Assembly: GCF_001620065.1 (NCBI RefSeq)
Contig: NZ_LQGV01000001.1
Coordinates: 558,001-622,000 of the forward strand
DNA from: Microbacterium sp. TNHR37B
Lineage (GTDB): Bacteria > Actinomycetota > Actinomycetes > Actinomycetales > Microbacteriaceae
DNA: 64,000 bases
Direction of reading: 5' to 3'
The notes beneath the pieces were generated by a model, which was given only the letters and a program-made list of their open reading frames with translations, searched no databases and was not told where the DNA came from. Of the stretch, positions 1 to 8,267 are shown piece after piece. Each line of letters opens with the position of its first letter. The first letter of the stretch is position 1. A program made the position numbers and the translations under genes.

Positions 1-8
1 CGGTTGTG

Positions 9-674
9 TTACGCCGTGATCGCCGCAGGGGTGCGCTTGCGCGACGTGAGCACCTGGTCGACGATGCCGTACTCGAGGGCTTCAGCCGCGGAAAGGATCT
101 TGTCGCGATCGATGTCCTTGTTCACCTCGGCCTGCGTCTTCTTCGTGTGACGGGCCATGGTCTCCTCGAGCCACGTGCGCATCCGGAGGATCTCGGCGGC
201 CTGGATCTCGATGTCCGACGCCTGTCCGTGACCGGCCTCGCCGACGGCGGGCTGGTGCATGAGGATGCGGGCGTTGGGGAGGGCGAGGCGCTTGCCGGGA
301 GCACCGGCGGCCAGAAGCACGGACGCGGCGGAGGCGGCCTGGCCGAGAACCACCGTCTGGATCTCGGGAGAGACGTACTGCATGGTGTCGTAGATCGCCG
401 TCATCGCCGTGAAAGAGCCGCCCGGCGAGTTGATGTACATGATGATGTCGCGGTCGGGATCCTGCGATTCCAGCACCAGCAACTGCGCCATCACGTCGTC
501 GGCCGAGGCGTCGTCGACCTGCACGCCGAGGAAGATGACGCGGTCCTCGAACAGCTTGTTGTACGGGTCCTGGCGCTTGTATCCGTACGCGGTGCGCTCC
601 TCGAATTGAGGAAGGATGTAGCGGCTGGACGGCATCTGCACGCCCTGCGGCAGGCCGAAGGTGGGGGTGTTCAT
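9..674 (-). CDS. clpP2: ATP-dependent Clp protease proteolytic subunit 2
   Basis: 221-aa ClpP subunit. It forms the cytoplasmic serine-protease barrel fed by ClpX or ClpC. The catalytic Ser is about S115 (GQAAS motif), His about H140 (LMHQP) and Asp about D191 (DRDK). The N-terminal extension before the ClpP fold is longer than in the upstream paralogue, as is usual for the second actinobacterial ClpP. It lies 18 nt after clpP1 on the same strand, with GGAGG before the ATG, so the two are co-transcribed. In actinobacteria the two subunits form a mixed ClpP1P2 tetradecamer. That this pair does so is inferred. Confidence 0.97.
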   Translation of the reverse strand: MNTPTFGLPQGVQMPSSRYILPQFEERTAYGYKRQDPYNKLFEDRVIFLGVQVDDASADDVMAQLLVLESQDPDRDIIMYINSPGGSFTAMTAIYDTMQYVSPEIQTVVLGQAASAASVLLAAGAPGKRLALPNARILMHQPAVGEAGHGQASDIEIQAAEILRMRTWLEETMARHTKKTQAEVNKDIDRDKILSAAEALEYGIVDQVLTSRKRTPAAITA

Positions 675-692
675 TCTGTGTGTCCTCCGGTC

Positions 693-1277
693 TCAGTTCT
701 CGGTGCCGCCGCCGCCGACCACGTCGGTCGCGGACTCACGGATGTGGTCGACGAAGCCGTACTCCAGTGCCTCCTCGGCGCTGAACCAGCGGTCCCGGTC
801 CCCGTCGGCGTTGATCTGCTCGACGCTCTTGCCCGTCTGGGCCGCGGTGATCTCCGCCAGACGCTTCTTCATGTCCAGGATGAGCTGGGCCTGCGTCTGG
901 ATGTCGCTCGCGGTACCGCCGAAGCCGCCGTGCGGCTGGTGCAGCAGCACGCGGGCGTTCGGCGTGATGTACCGCTTGCCCTTGGTGCCGGCCGTCAGGA
1001 GCAGCTGCCCCATCGAGGCGGCCATGCCGATGCCGACGGTGACGATGTCGTTCGGCACGAACTGCATGGTGTCGTAGATCGCCATACCCGCGGTGATGGA
1101 GCCGCCGGGAGAGTTGATGTACAGGTAGATGTCTTTCTCGCTGTCTTCGGCGGCGAGAAGGAGGATCTTGGCGCAGATCTCGTTCGCGTTCTCGTCACGC
1201 ACCTCCGACCCGAGCCAGATGATGCGGTCTTTCAGCAGCCTGTCGAAGACGCTCGTCGCGACAAGTGGTTCAGCCAT
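693..1277 (-). CDS. clpP1: ATP-dependent Clp protease proteolytic subunit 1
   Basis: 194-aa ClpP subunit. Catalytic Ser is S88 (GMAASMG), His is H113 (LLHQP), and Asp lies in the later DRDRWFSA segment. The first half carries the INSPGG substrate-strand motif. AGGAG lies about 9 nt before the ATG. The start overlaps by 8 nt the end of a possible upstream small ORF (1270-1431), so translation may be coupled. It is first of the clpP1-clpP2 pair and sits downstream of the trigger factor, a common actinobacterial order that groups nascent-chain folding with proteolysis. Confidence 0.97.
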   Translation of the reverse strand: MAEPLVATSVFDRLLKDRIIWLGSEVRDENANEICAKILLLAAEDSEKDIYLYINSPGGSITAGMAIYDTMQFVPNDIVTVGIGMAASMGQLLLTAGTKGKRYITPNARVLLHQPHGGFGGTASDIQTQAQLILDMKKRLAEITAAQTGKSVEQINADGDRDRWFSAEEALEYGFVDHIRESATDVVGGGGTEN

Positions 1278-1431
1278 GAATGCTCCTGATTCCGGGTGGT
1301 CCGTTCGTCATCGAATCTATCGGCGCGCCGAGGGCGACCCGCCCGTGTTCGCCGTCGGCATAGTGCTGCCCGGCGACGGTGATGCGGGCCGGGTCGGCGC
1401 CGGGGCCGGAGATGACGGTGGGGCCGGGCAC
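1270..1431 (-). CDS. possible 53-aa small ORF between tig and clpP1
   Basis: Short GTG-started frame ending in TGA, overlapping the clpP1 start by 8 nt. The first 37 or so codons have almost only G or C in third position, the pattern of real genes here. The two competing minus-strand frames do not show it. The product starts [17 protein letters not shown] and contains [20 protein letters not shown] recognise no family. An alternative in-frame GTG lies 18 nt upstream. The clpP1 ribosome-binding site lies inside its last codons. It could be a real coupled leader peptide, a gene remnant, or chance in GC-rich DNA. Confidence 0.35.
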   Translation of the reverse strand: MPGPTVISGPGADPARITVAGQHYADGEHGRVALGAPIDSMTNGPPGIRSIHG

Positions 1432-1466
1432 CGAAGCACCCGACCCCACCCATCGATCACGAAGGC

Positions 1467-2936
1467 TTACTCGCTGTCGGCCTTCTTGGCGGTCGACTTC
1501 TTCGCCGGAGCCTTCTTCGCCGGAGCAGCGTCGGCGTCGTCGGCCTTGGCGGCGGCCTTCTTCGCGGGAGCCTTCTTGGCGGCAGGCTTCTTCGCGGGCT
1601 TCTCCTCCGCGGCCTCCGCAGTCTCGCCGTCGGCGTCGCCGTCGGTGGACTCTTCGTCCTCCACCGCGATGAAGCCGGTGAGGTCCACGGCCTTGCCGTT
1701 GGTGTCCACGACCTTGACCTTGCCGAGCGCGATCGCGAGCGCCTTGTTGCGGGCGACCTCGCCGACCATGAGCGGCAGCTGTCCGTTCTGCTGGAGCGCG
1801 TCGACGAACTCCTGGGGCGCCATGCCGTACTGCGCCGCGGACTGGATCAGGTACTGCGTCAGCTCGTCCTGCGACACCTGGACGTTGCTCGACTCGGCGA
1901 GCTTGTCGAGGATCATCTGGGTGCGGAACTGCTTCTGGCTGGCCTCGGTGACCTCGGCGCGGTGCTCGTCGTCTTCGAGGCGACCCTCGCCTTCGAGGTG
2001 CTGGTGCACCTCGTCCTCGACGAGCTGAGCCGGAACCGGGATGTCGACCTTCTCGATGAGAGCGTCGACGAGCTTGTCGCGCGCGGCGGCGCCCTGCACG
2101 TACACCGAGTGCTCGGCGAGGCGGGTGGCGATGCTCTCGCGCAGCTCGGCGATCGTATCGAACTCGCTCGCGATCTGGGCGAAGTCGTCGTCGGCCTCGG
2201 CGAGCTCGCGCTCCTTGACCGACGTGACCGTCACGGCCACTTCGGCTTCCTCGCCGGCGTGGTCGCCGCCGACGAGCGTGGAGCGGAACGTGGTCTCCTC
2301 ACCGGCGGTGAGCGACTCCACGGCCTCGTCGATGCCCTCGAGGAGCTCACCGGAGCCGACCTCGTACGACACGCCCTGGGCGCGGTCGATCTCCTTGCCG
2401 TCGATCGTGGCGACGAGGTCGAGCTCGACGAAGTCGCCCGTCGATGCCGGACGGTCCACCGTGACGAGTGTGCCGAACCGGCCGCGCAGACGATCGAGCT
2501 CGGCCTCGACGGCGGCGTCGTCGGTCTCCACGGCGTCGACCTCGACGGTGATGTCGTCGAACGACGGAAGCTCGAACTCGGGGCGGACGTCCACCTCGAC
2601 CTCGACCTTGAGGTCGCCCGAGAAGTCCTTGTCGCTCGGCCACTCGATGATCTCGGCGGACGGGCGGCCCACGATGCGGACCTCGTTGGCGTTGACGGCC
2701 TCGCGGTAGAAGCCGTCGAGTCCCTCGCTGACCGCGTGCTCGATGACGGCGCCGCGACCGACACGCTGGTCGATGATCGGAGCGGGGACCTTGCCCTTGC
2801 GGAAGCCGGGGATCTGGACGTCCTGAGCGATGTGCTCGTAGGCGTGCGCGATGCTGGGCTTCAGCTCGTCGGGGGTGACCGTGATGTGCAGCTTCACCCG
2901 CGTCGGGCTGAGCTTCTCTACGGTGCTGGTGACCAT
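1467..2936 (-). CDS. tig: Trigger factor, ribosome-bound chaperone / prolyl isomerase
   Basis: 489-aa trigger factor. The ribosome-binding N-terminal domain carries the GFRKGKVP signature near residue 45, followed by a PPIase domain and a long helical C-terminal domain. The start is the ATG of MVTSTVEKL, preceded by GAGGAGAAC; in-frame codons upstream lack a ribosome site. The last 60 or so residues are unusual: an acidic stretch followed by repeated [10 protein letters not shown] units, resembling basic histone-like tails. It is downstream of tRNA-Pro on the same strand and upstream of clpP1P2. Confidence 0.96.
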   Translation of the reverse strand: MVTSTVEKLSPTRVKLHITVTPDELKPSIAHAYEHIAQDVQIPGFRKGKVPAPIIDQRVGRGAVIEHAVSEGLDGFYREAVNANEVRIVGRPSAEIIEWPSDKDFSGDLKVEVEVDVRPEFELPSFDDITVEVDAVETDDAAVEAELDRLRGRFGTLVTVDRPASTGDFVELDLVATIDGKEIDRAQGVSYEVGSGELLEGIDEAVESLTAGEETTFRSTLVGGDHAGEEAEVAVTVTSVKERELAEADDDFAQIASEFDTIAELRESIATRLAEHSVYVQGAAARDKLVDALIEKVDIPVPAQLVEDEVHQHLEGEGRLEDDEHRAEVTEASQKQFRTQMILDKLAESSNVQVSQDELTQYLIQSAAQYGMAPQEFVDALQQNGQLPLMVGEVARNKALAIALGKVKVVDTNGKAVDLTGFIAVEDEESTDGDADGETAEAAEEKPAKKPAAKKAPAKKAAAKADDADAAPAKKAPAKKSTAKKADSE

Positions 2937-3011
2937 GCCTGTTCGTTCTCCTCGTGTCCAGCCGCGCACACGGGCGCAGCCGCTGGTGGTCTCTGGGTCT
3001 GTGGGCCGTGG

Positions 3012-3085
3012 TCGGGGCGACAGGATTTGAACCTGCGGCCTCCCGCTCCCAAAGCGGGCGCTCTACCAAGCTGAGCTACGCCCCG
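3012..3085 (-). tRNA. tRNA-Pro (anticodon TGG)
   Basis: 74-nt cloverleaf on the minus strand. The CGGGGCG/CGCCCCG acceptor pairs fully. D-arm TAGCTCAGCTTGGTAGAGC, anticodon loop TTTGGGA and T-arm GGTTCAAATCC are all visible. The 3' CCA is not encoded. It is 75 nt upstream of tig in the same direction. Confidence 0.95.
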
Positions 3086-3176
3086 GGGCGCCGACGATCT
3101 CGTGCGTGCACACGGCCGTGTCGAGTCTAGCCGACGAAGCCCTGTACACTGTTCGAGTTGCCGTTCGCACGGCTCC

Positions 3177-3250
3177 GGGGATGTAGCTCAATGGTAGAGC
3201 CTCAGTCTTCCAAACTGATGGTGCGGGTTCGATTCCCGTCATCCCCTCCA
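3177..3250 (+). tRNA. tRNA-Gly (anticodon TCC)
   Basis: Acceptor GGGGATG pairs with CATCCCC. The D-arm TAGCTCAATGGTAGAGC, anticodon loop CTTCCAA and T-loop GGTTCGATTCC are clear. The discriminator T at 3247 is followed by an encoded CCA. A TACACT box about 30 nt upstream could be its -10 element. Confidence 0.95.
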
Positions 3251-3259
3251 CATACTGTC

Positions 3260-3277
3260 GCGACACTCGCGTGTCGC
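3260..3277. terminator. hairpin after tRNA-Gly
   Basis: Perfect 7-bp stem GCGACAC / GTGTCGC with a TCGC loop, 10 nt after the tRNA-Gly CCA. There is no T-run, so it may be a terminator or a processing signal. It lies between the tRNA and the convergent carbonic anhydrase gene. Confidence 0.45.
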
Positions 3278-3298
3278 TCACGGTCCCTTGGGGTGCAG

Positions 3299-3835
3299 CT
3301 ACACCGGTCGCGCCGCGGCATGCGTCGCTGAGTGAGCGCGGTAGACGTCGGCGTTCCGCAGCAGCGCGTCGCGCTCCTCATCGGTCAGCGAGCGACGCAC
3401 CTTTGCCGGCACTCCGGCCACGAGCGAGCCGTCCGGAATCTCTGACCCTTCGAGGACGACCGCTCCCCCGGCAACGAGGCACCCGCGACCGATGCGGGCT
3501 CCCGAGAGGATCACGCTCCCCATGCCGATGAGCGAGCCGTCGCCGATCGAGCACCCGTGCACGACCGCGTTGTGCCCGACGGAGACGTTCTCACCGATGA
3601 TGACCGGCGAGCCCGCATCGACGTGGACCGCGACGTTGTCCTGAAGGTTGCTTCCCGCGCCCACCGTGATCGATGCGCTGTCGCCACGCAGCACGGCGTT
3701 GTACCAGACGCTGCTCTCCTCATGGAGGGTGACAGCACCGATCAGTCTCGCGCCGGAGGCCACGAAGGCCGACGGATGGAGGACGGGGGCACTGCCCGCA
3801 AGGGCGAGGATCGAGGCGTCTTCGGCGATCGTCAT
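3299..3835 (-). CDS. gamma-class carbonic anhydrase family protein
   Basis: 178-aa left-handed beta-helix protein built of hexapeptide repeats such as IGENVS and IGDGSL. The family trimerises and binds zinc through three histidines; candidates are in AVHVD and VGHNAVVHG. The closing AGVPAKVRR is typical of the gamma-CA/YrdA/PaaY group. Carbonic anhydrase activity is not certain, since many members are only metal-binding homologues. The start is the ATG of MTIAEDAS: a TAGCCT box (3843-3848) lies 7 nt before it with no ribosome site, which suggests a leaderless transcript and argues against the longer frame. Confidence 0.9.
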   Translation of the reverse strand: MTIAEDASILALAGSAPVLHPSAFVASGARLIGAVTLHEESSVWYNAVLRGDSASITVGAGSNLQDNVAVHVDAGSPVIIGENVSVGHNAVVHGCSIGDGSLIGMGSVILSGARIGRGCLVAGGAVVLEGSEIPDGSLVAGVPAKVRRSLTDEERDALLRNADVYRAHSATHAAARPV

Positions 3836-3953
3836 ACCCCCGAGGCTACACAGCGACCTCTCGCCGGGCCGTGATGAGGACCGCGGAAACACGCGGTAAG
3901 ACGAGCCTTCTCTTGGTTGCGGAATGCCTGACGCCGAGTAGCGTTTCCTCTAG

Positions 3954-3973
3954 GGCAGGGCACATCCCCTGCC
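3954..3973. promoter_or_regulatory. inverted repeat in the dps upstream region
   Basis: Perfect 7-bp repeat GGCAGGG / CCCTGCC with a 6-nt loop, ending 17 nt before the dps ATG and just upstream of its ribosome site. It may be an operator or a hairpin in the dps leader. The 156-bp gap between the divergent carbonic anhydrase and dps genes holds both promoters. Confidence 0.4.
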
Positions 3974-3990
3974 GACATGGAGGGTGAGAG

Positions 3991-4473
3991 ATGACCAAGA
4001 CGCAGACCATTCCCGCGACCATCACCGACTCGGAGGCCGCCGCGAGCACCGCTCAGCTGCTGACCCCCGTCGTCCTGGGCCTCCAGGCCCTCGCTGTCAA
4101 CGGCAAGCAGGCGCACTGGAACGTGCGTGGCGCGAACTTCATCGCCATCCACGAGCTTCTCGACACGCTCGTCGCCAATGCTCAGGGTTTCGCAGACCTC
4201 GCCGCCGAGCGGATCGTGGCTCTCGGGCTTCCGATCGACGCGCGTGTGTCGGCCGTCGCCGAGAAGACGACGACGGCCGTGCCGGCGGGCTTCGCCCAGT
4301 GGCAGGACGAGATCAAGGCGGTCATCGCCGACATGGACGCGGTGATCGCCGACGTGCAGGCCGCGATCGACGGCCTCGACGAGACCGACCTCACGAGCCA
4401 GGACGTCGCCATCGCGATCAAGGCCGGGCTCGACAAGGACCGCTGGTTCCTCTTCGCGCACGTCGCCGAGTGA
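3991..4473 (+). CDS. dps: Dps-family ferritin-like DNA-protecting protein
   Basis: 160-aa four-helix ferritin-like protein. Dps dodecamers oxidise and store iron and shield DNA in oxidative stress or stationary phase. The inter-subunit ferroxidase ligands are recognisable in AHWNVRG (His about 42), IHELLD (His 54, Asp 58) and ADLAAERI. The N-terminal tail is short and poor in Lys, so DNA binding cannot be assumed. GAGGGTGAGAG precedes the ATG. An inverted repeat upstream and a strong hairpin just after the stop show a single-gene unit. Confidence 0.93.
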   Translation: MTKTQTIPATITDSEAAASTAQLLTPVVLGLQALAVNGKQAHWNVRGANFIAIHELLDTLVANAQGFADLAAERIVALGLPIDARVSAVAEKTTTAVPAGFAQWQDEIKAVIADMDAVIADVQAAIDGLDETDLTSQDVAIAIKAGLDKDRWFLFAHVAE

Positions 4474-4480
4474 GACACCG

Positions 4481-4516
4481 CGAAGGCCCCGGGAGCATCG
4501 CCTCCCGGGGCCTTCG
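4481..4516. terminator. bidirectional terminator between dps and the amidohydrolase gene
   Basis: Perfect 15-bp stem, CGAAGGCCCCGGGAG pairing with its complement, with a CATCGC loop. It starts 8 nt after the dps stop and ends 19 nt from the amidohydrolase stop, so it can serve both convergent genes. There is no T-tract. Confidence 0.85.
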
Positions 4517-4534
4517 TACTGCCTGCGACAACCG

Positions 4535-6040
4535 TCAGGCGAGGTGCGTGAGACGCCCCTCCAGAAGCGTGGCCGCCACTTCGGTGGCGCGCAGGTCCTG
4601 CTCCCCTGCGATCAGCGGGTCGGTATCGACGATGATCAGGTCGGCGGCAAGGCCCGGTTCCAGCGCGTTCCCCGTGGCCGTTCCACCCGCGCTGGAGGCC
4701 GCCAGGGCCGTCGCGGCGTCGACGCCCTCCTCGGGTCGCCAGGCGGGACGACCGTCACGGGTGCGGTGGACGGCGGCAGCCATGGTGGCCCAGGGATCCA
4801 GCGGTGCCACAGGCGCGTCCGAGCCGAAGAGCAGGGTCGCCCCCGCGTCGGCGAGAGAACGCAGCGGGTAGGCGATCGCGGTCTGGTCGCCCCAGATGGA
4901 GTCGGTCATGTCGCGGTCATCGATCGCATGCTCCGGCTGCACGCTGGCAGCCACACCGAGCCGCGCGAAACGGGCGATGTCGGCATGCGCCACAAGCTGC
5001 GCATGCTCGATGGTGCCCCGCGCACCGGTGGCGGCGAAGGCGTCGAGCGCGTGGGTGTTCGCCAGGTCTCCGATCGCGTGGACGGCGACATCGAGACCGG
5101 ACCCGGTGGCGCGTACCAAGAGGTCCTGCAACTGCGCGGGGGGAACGGTGAGGACGCCGTGGTTGTGGGGATCTCCGGGATAGGAGTGGGAGCAGGCCGC
5201 CGTGCGTGTGCCGAGCGAGCCGTCGGTGATCACCTTGAGCGGGCCCATCCGTACGAGGCCGGCCGGATCGAGCGCGTCGCCGGTGGCCAGGCCCTCGCCG
5301 ATCGCACGATCCAGGAGAGCGGGATACACGCCGAACGAGATCCTCGTCGTATCGAACCCTGCGGCCAGCCGACGGGCCCATGCCTCGGCGTTCCACGCCA
5401 TGTCGAGGTCGACGACGCCGACCACGCCTCGTCGTGCGGCCTCGGCCAGCGCCTCCGCGACCAGGCGATCCCCCACCGCCGGATCGGCCGCATTGAGGCG
5501 ACGCGACACCTCGAAGGCGAGCTCTTCTCTCAGCACGCCGGTCTCGTCATGCGGCAGACCCTCACGACGAAGCGCGGCGGAGTTCAGCCACACGCTGTGC
5601 ACGTCCGCGTTGATGAGATAGGTAGGGACGTCTCCACTGCGCGCGTCGAGGAGCTCCAGTGTCATGGCGTCCGGCCACAGGGCATCGCGGAAGCCGGTGC
5701 CGACGCGGCGGCCACCGGCGAGGATCGGGGCGTCGGCCATCAACGCGGCGGCGTGGGCGGCCGAGGTCGCCGCGCCCAGTGGCACCCGTTGAGCGACGAG
5801 GGCCCATTGGACGGTGTGGACGTGGTGATCCCACAGGCCGCGCGTGACCCACCCGCCGCCCGCATCGATGACCCGTCCGCGGCGCGGGAGAGCTCGCGCG
5901 GGCGCGATGTCCACGATCACGCCGTCGCGCACGTGAATGTCCACCGGGTCGGCGCCGAACGGATCGAGGCGTTCGCTCCCCGTCAAACGGGCATCGGCGA
6001 TGACGTCGACCGTCTCACCGACCGTCACACCCGCGGTCAT
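4535..6040 (-). CDS. YtcJ-like metal-dependent amidohydrolase
   Basis: 501-aa amidohydrolase of the urease superfamily, in the group that includes YtcJ and N-acyl hydrolases. The N-terminal beta-sandwich is followed by the metal motif DHHVH (H73, H75). Further ligands are in LKVITDGSLG (bridging Lys), AVHAIGD, IEHAQLV and FGSDAPV (catalytic Asp). There is no signal peptide, so it is cytoplasmic. Substrate is unknown. Its start overlaps the upstream paiB-like stop by 4 nt (ATGA), so the two are translationally coupled. Confidence 0.88.
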   Translation of the reverse strand: MTAGVTVGETVDVIADARLTGSERLDPFGADPVDIHVRDGVIVDIAPARALPRRGRVIDAGGGWVTRGLWDHHVHTVQWALVAQRVPLGAATSAAHAAALMADAPILAGGRRVGTGFRDALWPDAMTLELLDARSGDVPTYLINADVHSVWLNSAALRREGLPHDETGVLREELAFEVSRRLNAADPAVGDRLVAEALAEAARRGVVGVVDLDMAWNAEAWARRLAAGFDTTRISFGVYPALLDRAIGEGLATGDALDPAGLVRMGPLKVITDGSLGTRTAACSHSYPGDPHNHGVLTVPPAQLQDLLVRATGSGLDVAVHAIGDLANTHALDAFAATGARGTIEHAQLVAHADIARFARLGVAASVQPEHAIDDRDMTDSIWGDQTAIAYPLRSLADAGATLLFGSDAPVAPLDPWATMAAAVHRTRDGRPAWRPEEGVDAATALAASSAGGTATGNALEPGLAADLIIVDTDPLIAGEQDLRATEVAATLLEGRLTHLA

Positions 6041-6687
6041 CGCTTCTCCCTCGCGGCACGAAGGCGGTCGTGTGCGCGCTGCATCTCGGCAGGAAGGCGG
6101 GGGTCGGTGTAGGGACCGCTGCCCGCGGAGAGCTCGCGGATGATCGTGTCCACCACCGCGTCGGGCTTGTTCTGGCTGAGCTTTCGCTTTGCGACGACAC
6201 GGTTCGGAGTCAGTCGGAACCCGACCGTTCCTCTCTCCAGCCCTCGGACGAACGTCTCATCGTTCGGCAGCTCCCACATGCGTCGCGGATGGGGCATCCT
6301 CGATTCGAACCGATCGACCAGGCGATCGAGAACCTGGAGGTTCTCCTCTGGGGTGAGGATCTCGGGGGTGCCGCTCAGATGCACCGAGACGAAGTTCCAC
6401 GTCGGTACCGACGGTGCGTCGCCGTACCACCCCGGAGAGATGTAGCCGTGGGGCCCCTGGAAGATCAGCAACACCTCCCGGTCACCCAAGCCGTGGATGG
6501 CGTCATCGGGCCGGCCCACGTGGCCGACGACGGTGAGATCGTCTCGGTCTCGATCGAGGAGCACGGCGTAGTGCGAGGCCACCAGCCCCTCGTCGGTATG
6601 ACTGACGAGGGTGGCCCACGGATGTTCGTCGATGATCCGGCGGATCTCCGGGACATCGGTCATCGCGAAGCTGGGGTTCTGTCTCAT
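6037..6687 (-). CDS. PaiB-like FMN-binding split-barrel protein
   Basis: 216-aa protein of the FMN-binding negative transcriptional regulator family named after Bacillus PaiB. Recognisable are the N-terminal MRQNPSF, LVSHTDEGLVASHYAVLLD, FQGPHGYISPGWY, VPTWNFVSVHLSG and the C-terminal VGFRLTPNRVVAKRKLSQNK, which is a family signature. It is about the usual length. Direct gene regulation is poorly supported for most members; a flavin-binding role is safer. It overlaps the amidohydrolase downstream by 4 nt. Confidence 0.9.
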   Translation of the reverse strand: MRQNPSFAMTDVPEIRRIIDEHPWATLVSHTDEGLVASHYAVLLDRDRDDLTVVGHVGRPDDAIHGLGDREVLLIFQGPHGYISPGWYGDAPSVPTWNFVSVHLSGTPEILTPEENLQVLDRLVDRFESRMPHPRRMWELPNDETFVRGLERGTVGFRLTPNRVVAKRKLSQNKPDAVVDTIIRELSAGSGPYTDPRLPAEMQRAHDRLRAAREKR

Positions 6688-6721
6688 CCCGCCCTCTCGT
6701 CGTCGTTCGTGTCGGCCGGTC

Positions 6722-7717
6722 TCAGCGCTGGCAGGACGGGCACCAGTAGAGCTTCCGCGCCGCCATCTCTTCCACCACGATCTCGGTGCCGCAGATCCGG
6801 CAGGGAAGCCCGGCGCGATGGTAGACCCAGTGGCGGTCGTCTCGGCTGCTCATCGCGCGACGGTAGGCCTCCGGATCGAGGTCGTCCATCGTCATCATCT
6901 GGCCGGTCTCCACTCCGATGGCCAGCAGCCGCACCCAGTCGCGCCACAGCGCGCGCACCGTCTCCTCGGGTACGTCGCGCCCGGGAGTGTGGGGATTGAG
7001 GCGGGCGCGGAAGAGCATCTCCGCGCGGTACACGTTGCCGATCCCGCTCACGACCGTCTGATCCATGAGAAGCAGCCCGATCGGCGTGGGCTTGCGCCTG
7101 ACCACGCGGGTAAACCGCTCCTCGCCGTCCGCGACGTCACCGACGAGCGGATCCGGGCCGAGCTTCGCGACGGTGGCGAGCATCTCGTCGGGAGTCTGCA
7201 GCTGGCATGCCGTCGGACCCCGAAGGTCTGCGCTCGTCACGTCGGTCAGCAGCCGGAGGCGCACCTGCCCCACGATCGGCGGCGGCCAGGTGCCATCCTC
7301 GTCGTCCAGGCCACGGGTCTGCTCGCTCATCCGCACGCGACCGCGGGCCTGTCGAGGCGCGCCGATCGAGGTCAGCGAATTCTCGCCCGCCGCATCGAAG
7401 ACGACCCCCGGGTCGGTCCCCCGCTGGTTCGTCTGACCCATCCGACCGTTCGCCGAGGCGATGGTGGGATCGATCAGGATCTCACCGGCGAAGTCCCACG
7501 CGCCGTACATCCCCAGGTGCACCCGGAGCCAGAGGTCGTGGTCGAACTCGAGGAACATCTGCTTGCCGACCGCTCGGACCTCCGTCGGCGTGCGGCCGTC
7601 GAGGATCGCTGCCCCCTCCGCGAATCTGCCCTGCGGACTCGTCGCGCCGACACGGCGCCCCACGAAGTTGCGGTCGAACTGACGCGCGATGCGGTGGACG
7701 GAGTGACCCTCGGGCAT
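6722..7717 (-). CDS. nei: Fpg/Nei-family DNA glycosylase (endonuclease VIII-like)
   Basis: 331-aa bifunctional base-excision glycosylase/AP lyase. Mature Pro2 is the Schiff-base nucleophile and Glu3 the general acid (MPEGHSVHR). The conserved lysine is in AVGKQMFLEF, and VHLGMYGAWDF matches the wedge region. The H2TH domain contains MDQTVVSGIGNVYRAE. A C-terminal zinc finger has two CxxC pairs. PEGHS plus the length point to actinobacterial Nei rather than MutM. The start shares one base with the rpiB stop (TGATG), so it is coupled to rpiB. Confidence 0.92.
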   Translation of the reverse strand: MPEGHSVHRIARQFDRNFVGRRVGATSPQGRFAEGAAILDGRTPTEVRAVGKQMFLEFDHDLWLRVHLGMYGAWDFAGEILIDPTIASANGRMGQTNQRGTDPGVVFDAAGENSLTSIGAPRQARGRVRMSEQTRGLDDEDGTWPPPIVGQVRLRLLTDVTSADLRGPTACQLQTPDEMLATVAKLGPDPLVGDVADGEERFTRVVRRKPTPIGLLLMDQTVVSGIGNVYRAEMLFRARLNPHTPGRDVPEETVRALWRDWVRLLAIGVETGQMMTMDDLDPEAYRRAMSSRDDRHWVYHRAGLPCRICGTEIVVEEMAARKLYWCPSCQR

Positions 7718-8205
7718 CAGGACGCGCGCGGGTCCGGCTCGAGGGTGCCGTCGGTCTCGTACGCGGCGAGCTGACCGATCCGCCGCGCGTGGCGCTCCTC
7801 CCCGGAGAACGGCGTCTGGATGAACCGGTCGATGAACGACACGGCCTCCTCGAAGGTGTGCTGGCGGGCACCGATCGCGATCACGTTCGCGTCGTTGTGC
7901 TCGCGCGCGAGCTCGGCGGTCGCGAGATTCCAGGCGAGGGCGGCACGCACGCCGCGGACCTTGTTCGCCGCGATCTGCTCGCCGTTGCCGGAGCCGCCGA
8001 AGACGACGCCGAGCGCCTCCCGACCCTCGGCCTGGTCGGCGACAACGGCCTGTGCCGCCCGGATGCAGAACGCGGGGTAGTCATCGAGGGGGTCATACTC
8101 GATCGGCCCGTGGTCCACGATGTCGTGTCCCTGTTCCGCGAGGTGGTGCTGCAGACGGGTGGAGAACTCCAACCCCGCGTGGTCGGTCGCGATATGGATG
8201 CGCAT
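7717..8205 (-). CDS. rpiB: Ribose-5-phosphate isomerase B
   Basis: 162-aa RpiB/LacAB sugar-phosphate isomerase of the pentose phosphate pathway. It starts with the family motif MRIHIATDHAG and carries FGGSGNGEQIAANKVRGVRA, where Ser sits at the place of the Cys in Escherichia coli RpiB, as in other actinobacteria. The next helix is ARQHTFEEAVSFIDRF. The frame stays open well upstream, but TAGGAT at 8213-8218, 7 nt before this ATG, marks a leaderless start. Promoter DNA is shared with the divergent arsR. Confidence 0.94.
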   Translation of the reverse strand: MRIHIATDHAGLEFSTRLQHHLAEQGHDIVDHGPIEYDPLDDYPAFCIRAAQAVVADQAEGREALGVVFGGSGNGEQIAANKVRGVRAALAWNLATAELAREHNDANVIAIGARQHTFEEAVSFIDRFIQTPFSGEERHARRIGQLAAYETDGTLEPDPRAS

Positions 8206-8245
8206 GGAGACCATCCTAGAGATCCGGCGACCTTCGCCGGCCCGT

Positions 8246-8267
8246 GACATGATGGTTTCATCATGTC
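8246..8267. promoter_or_regulatory. perfect palindrome over the arsR start codon, putative ArsR operator
   Basis: GACATGATG-GTTT-CATCATGTC is a perfect 9-bp inverted repeat. The arsR ATG (8263) lies in its right arm. No ribosome site precedes the ATG, so the operator would cover the transcription start of a leaderless arsR mRNA. This is the expected layout for an autorepressor. The rpiB -10 element lies about 30 bp away. Confidence 0.75.

Noticed and set aside
1232..1453. 73-codon frame between tig and clpP1 in another phase than the proposed small ORF
   Set aside because: Its third positions are not GC-enriched and its product is Arg/His/Pro-rich, typical of an out-of-frame reading.
4481..4516. 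Strong palindromes, including those at 12955 and 58181, as parts of a repeat or CRISPR-like array
   Set aside because: Each is a single hairpin just after a stop codon with unrelated stem sequences, so terminator or processing function explains them.
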